Of a stretch of 7,194 nt of DNA, positions 5,725 to 7,194 are shown piece after piece (position 1 is the first letter of the stretch; every line of letters begins with the position of its first letter). This DNA is from Paludibacteraceae bacterium (GTDB taxonomy: Bacteria > Bacteroidota > Bacteroidia > Bacteroidales > Paludibacteraceae), in assembly GCA_023227695.1 (NCBI GenBank), contig JALNVE010000167.1, forward strand, positions 1 to 7,194. Reading direction: 5' to 3'. The position numbers and the translations under genes are program-made. Under the pieces are notes generated by a model. The model saw nothing but the letters and a program-made list of their open reading frames with translations. It made no database searches and was not told where the DNA came from.

Positions 5725-6414
5725 TTAGTGTTCGTGATGTCCGTTGCAGTTGCATGCAGTAGCGGCCTCGTAGGTGAGTGTGCCGTCGAGATACTTTGCT
5801 ATAATATCATCTAGGGCAATAGCCGGAGCTCCAAGATGAACGATAAGTCCGGCCTCTGTCATCATGTTGAGCGGCATAGAACCCATACCTCCGGCAATGA
5901 CCTCAGTGGCGTTGTGACTCATCACGAAACGTGGAGCTACACCATGAGCATGCTCAGGAGCATTGACGCTTTCCTTGTTTGTTACTTTGCCATCTTCGAT
6001 AGTTACGAATGTGAACTGACTAGCCTTGCCGAAATGAGGGAAAAGCTTTCCGTCTGTTGTAGGAATTGCAATCTTCTTCATACTTTCTGTATTAATGTTG
6101 TTGTTTGAATGCCATTCGCCATAGAACTCCACATTACCCTCGTCGATGATAAGCTGTTTGTTGTCGACAAGTGCTTGTGCAATGGTTTTGCGGGCACTGT
6201 CGTAAACGCGTGTGAGAGTAGGTCGTGACACCTGCATTTTGCGTGCGGCATCTTCCTGCGAAAGTCCTTCGTAATCGATCAGTCGGATAGCTTCATATTC
6301 ATCGATCTGAAGTTTCACTATCTCTTTTTTTCTGACACATCCACAAGCTATAGGCCTGAAGCCTTTTGCCTCTGGCGGACACTTCACTCTTCTGCACTGT
6401 TTGGGTCTTGGCAT
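5725..6414 (-). CDS. DUF134 DNA-binding domain fused to NifX/NifB-type domain
   Basis: This 229-residue protein joins two families. Residues 1 to about 95 are DUF134 (PF02001): MPRPKQCRRV, Cys pairs at 7/12 and 24/26, IDEYEAIRLIDYEGLSQ, then a sigma-region-4-like helix-turn-helix at about 50-77 (QEDAARKMQVSRPTLTRVY). Residues 112 to about 215 are a dinitrogenase iron-molybdenum cofactor domain (PF02579, NifX/NifB type) opening MKKIAIPTTDGKLFPHFGKA. The tail CNCNGHHEH could bind metal. In many anaerobes these families occur as neighbouring separate genes; here a short linker (WHSNNNINTES) joins them. A metal- or cluster-sensing transcription regulator is a reasonable inference; its targets are unknown. 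The promoter at 6440-6447 and palindrome at 6459-6472 lie upstream, so autoregulation is plausible. No nif genes are present. It probably forms an operon with the downstream RNase H-like gene. Confidence 0.9.
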   Translation of the reverse strand: MPRPKQCRRVKCPPEAKGFRPIACGCVRKKEIVKLQIDEYEAIRLIDYEGLSQEDAARKMQVSRPTLTRVYDSARKTIAQALVDNKQLIIDEGNVEFYGEWHSNNNINTESMKKIAIPTTDGKLFPHFGKASQFTFVTIEDGKVTNKESVNAPEHAHGVAPRFVMSHNATEVIAGGMGSMPLNMMTEAGLIVHLGAPAIALDDIIAKYLDGTLTYEAATACNCNGHHEH

Positions 6415-6439
6415 AATGATTTATGTATTATTCTGATTG

Positions 6440-6447
6440 CAAATTTA
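6440..6447 (-). promoter_or_regulatory. Bacteroidetes -7 box for the DUF134-NifX operon
   Basis: On the minus strand this reads TAAATTTG, an exact match to the Bacteroidetes sigma-ABfr -7 consensus TAnnTTTG. It lies 25 bp before the ATG at 6414. The -33 TTTG is not evident at normal spacing; that position is taken by the palindrome at 6459-6472, which suggests an activator-dependent or repressor-controlled promoter. Confidence 0.6.
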
Positions 6448-6458
6448 GGATTTTATTT

Positions 6459-6472
6459 TGAACGTACGTTCA
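6459..6472. promoter_or_regulatory. 14-bp perfect palindrome, likely operator
   Basis: TGAACGTACGTTCA is self-complementary over all 14 bases and begins 11 bp upstream of the TAAATTTG box, covering where the -33 element should lie. A perfect palindrome over a promoter is the usual binding site of a homodimeric regulator. The binder is not known; the DUF134 protein just downstream, or a TetR-like protein encoded elsewhere, are candidates. Confidence 0.65.
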
Positions 6473-6646
6473 TTATTGATGTTAATTTTGGTTGCAGGGA
6501 AACATAACCACAAGTTAGCATTGTCGCTAGGCAACGCTTTGCTCAACTAAGTTGCCATAGATAGAGCACCATATGCATTTGTTTCTGTACAAGATAATAA
6601 AGAGACATACTTTGTCCTACCAAAAAGGTTGAGTAAATGTGCCAAT

Positions 6647-6687
6647 ACGCCTTGATGACTCGCCGGGAGTATCGTGATGTCAGGCGT
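6647..6687. other. GC-richer folded intergenic element
   Basis: ACGCCT (6647-6652) pairs with AGGCGT (6682-6687). Inside it, GAT-g-ACTC (6654-6661, one bulged base) pairs with GAGTATC (6667-6673) around the loop GCCGG. An eight-base bulge, GTGATGTC, lies on the 3' side. It is 24/41 G+C in an otherwise AT-rich gap. It could be a transcript leader, a small RNA, a repeat-family member or a protein site. No known RNA family was recognised. Confidence 0.4.
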
Positions 6688-6700
6688 CAGGATCTATTTT

Positions 6701-6738
6701 AAAATAAAAAGGAGTAAAGAATCATATCCTTACTCCTT
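6701..6738 (-). terminator. Rho-independent terminator of the 71-residue gene
   Basis: AAGGAGTAA (6709-6717) and TTACTCCTT (6730-6738) form a perfect 9-bp stem with a 12-base loop. On the minus strand the stem is followed by TTTATTTT, a good U-tract. It lies 52 bp after the stop at 6791. Confidence 0.85.
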
Positions 6739-6790
6739 ATATTAATAAACAACTTTATGTTATATCATTGCATATATTCTACTTTTAGAA

Positions 6791-7006
6791 CTAAATGTTT
6801 GGTTCTAAAACGCGTGCTACCTCAAATGGTGTAATGATTACAGCACCTTTGGTGTTAGCTCCGATTGGATCGAGAAGATATTCTATTTTATTCTCCTCAT
6901 CTATAAATACATCTATGATGACTCCAATATTGGCTCCGTACTTATTGGCATTAAGGGCGACTTTGTCTCCTTTTTTTACCTTTACATATGTGGCTTCCAT
7001 AGGCAT
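6791..7006 (-). CDS. Small hypothetical protein (71 aa)
   Basis: I do not recognise this protein. It is 71 residues long, soluble and beta-rich, with alternating charged and hydrophobic residues, a KVKKGDKVALNANKYG segment (about 9-24), an IIDVFIDEENKIEYLLDP strand pair (about 30-47) and a VIITPFEVARVL end. The pattern resembles a small SH3- or KOW-like barrel, but this is only an impression from the strand and turn rhythm. The start is ATG at 7006 after an A-rich leader (aaagaaaa); a second ATG six bases in (7000) is possible. Its upstream region is only about 70 bp before the terminal repeat at 7076, with a weak TAAGTTTT -7-like box. A strong terminator follows, so it is a single-gene unit. 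That well-formed unit is the main evidence that it is real. Confidence 0.7.
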   Translation of the reverse strand: MPMEATYVKVKKGDKVALNANKYGANIGVIIDVFIDEENKIEYLLDPIGANTKGAVIITPFEVARVLEPNI

Positions 7007-7075
7007 TTTTCTTTATATAAAACTTATTTTTACTTTCTCTCATAGTAAATACCGAATAGTTCATTTATCTTATGT

Positions 7076-7192
7076 CGGGGATTCAAATTGATAATGCAAC
7101 TTGAGGAGGAAAAAAATGGGTCAGGTAGAAAAAATATTTTTCAGAGCAGAAAGAGAAGAGAAAATCTCCCTCTTTCCAGTTGCCCTGTGGAG
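7076..7192. repeat. Right terminal inverted repeat (117 bp)
   Basis: This is the exact reverse complement of 1-117. The inner edge is sharp at 7076 (cgggg...), and the outer side continues at least two more bases (aa) to the window end. It carries AGGAGG at 7104-7109 and the ATG of an outward-reading frame at 7116. Together with the left copy it encloses 6,958 bp of otherwise unrelated DNA. Confidence 0.95.
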
Positions 7193-7194
7193 AA
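7116..7194 (+). CDS. 5' end of an outward-reading gene, right repeat copy (partial)
   Basis: ATG at 7116 lies six bases after AGGAGG and stays open to the window end: 26 codons starting MGQVEKIFFRAEREEK and going on to a hydrophobic PVALW segment. It is identical to the left-hand copy. The gene begins 40 bp from the repeat's inner edge, a layout common for transposase genes near insertion-sequence ends. The product is not identified. Confidence 0.6.
   Translation, partial: MGQVEKIFFRAEREEKISLFPVALWR

Larger units (their letters stand above)
6415..6790. other. Intergenic stretch between the DUF134-NifX gene and the 71-residue gene
   Basis: The 376 bp contain, from left to right: the promoter and palindrome of the minus-strand gene (6440-6472), a short plus-strand open frame interrupted by one stop (6479-6655), a GC-richer folded element (6647-6687), and the terminator of the upstream minus-strand gene (6701-6738). 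Nothing else is recognisable. Confidence 0.6.

Noticed and set aside
5708..5755. Upstream ATG at 5755 extending the RNase H-like protein by 16 residues
   Set aside because: The extra residues read out of frame through the His-rich end of the DUF134-NifX gene, and the recognisable fold begins only at the ATG at 5707.
6647..6687. tRNA or known riboswitch
   Set aside because: The fold lacks a cloverleaf, a T-loop (GTTCGA-type) sequence and an acceptor end, and I recognise no riboswitch core.
6795..7091. 98-codon plus-strand frame opposite the 71-residue gene
   Set aside because: It runs antisense to a gene with its own terminator and ends inside the terminal repeat; Ser/Thr-rich shadow translation.
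1..7194. CRISPR array or anti-phage system
   Set aside because: No regularly spaced direct repeats and no cas, restriction, retron or toxin-antitoxin families were seen on either strand.

Overview
The window looks like a 7.2-kb accessory segment from an AT-rich Bacteroidales genome, most likely Prevotella/Segatella-like. This rests on the gene families (System II cytochrome c maturation with split ResB and CcsA, HXXEE, DoxX, a DUF134-NifX fusion), on A-rich or absent Shine-Dalgarno sequences, and on promoter-like TAnnTTTG boxes. The genus is an inference; nothing in the sequence proves it.

Both ends carry the same 117-bp sequence in perfect inverted orientation (1-117 and 7076-7192). Each copy holds a ribosome binding site and the start of one reading frame pointing out of the window. 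The segment therefore lies between two oppositely oriented copies of one repeated element. That could be an insertion sequence whose copies are cut by the window edges, the arms of an invertible segment, or an assembly boundary at a repeat. At the left junction the repeat replaces the beginning of an unrecognised gene (107-628).

Plus-strand block, 746-3217: an HXXEE membrane protein; then a short coding remnant (1381-1497) that reads like the C-terminus of NrfA, the pentahaem nitrite reductase; then overlapping resB and ccsA genes for haem delivery and cytochrome c maturation. The likely story is an nrfHA-resB-ccsA operon that lost nrfH and nearly all of nrfA.

The 460-bp gap that follows holds a small decayed gene (one frameshift, one stop) with a tandem ECxKxDPEWV repeat. 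Next come three small plus-strand genes of redox type: DoxX, a YjdI-like mono-cluster iron-sulfur protein and an NQO-type flavodoxin-fold quinone reductase, ended by a clear terminator at 5169-5193.

Minus-strand block, 7006 to 5276: a 71-residue unknown protein with its own terminator; then, 377 bp further on, a DUF134 DNA-binding domain fused to a NifX-like metal-cluster domain, followed by an RNase H-fold protein that has lost most of its catalytic residues. The last two probably form an operon. Its promoter has a perfect TAAATTTG box, with the 14-bp palindrome TGAACGTACGTTCA lying over the expected -33 region, so a dimeric regulator probably controls it.

No tRNA, rRNA, CRISPR array or complete mobile element was seen. 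The points most worth following are the terminal repeats, the lost nrfA, the palindrome-controlled DUF134-NifX/pseudo-RNase H pair, and a folded GC-rich element at 6647-6687.
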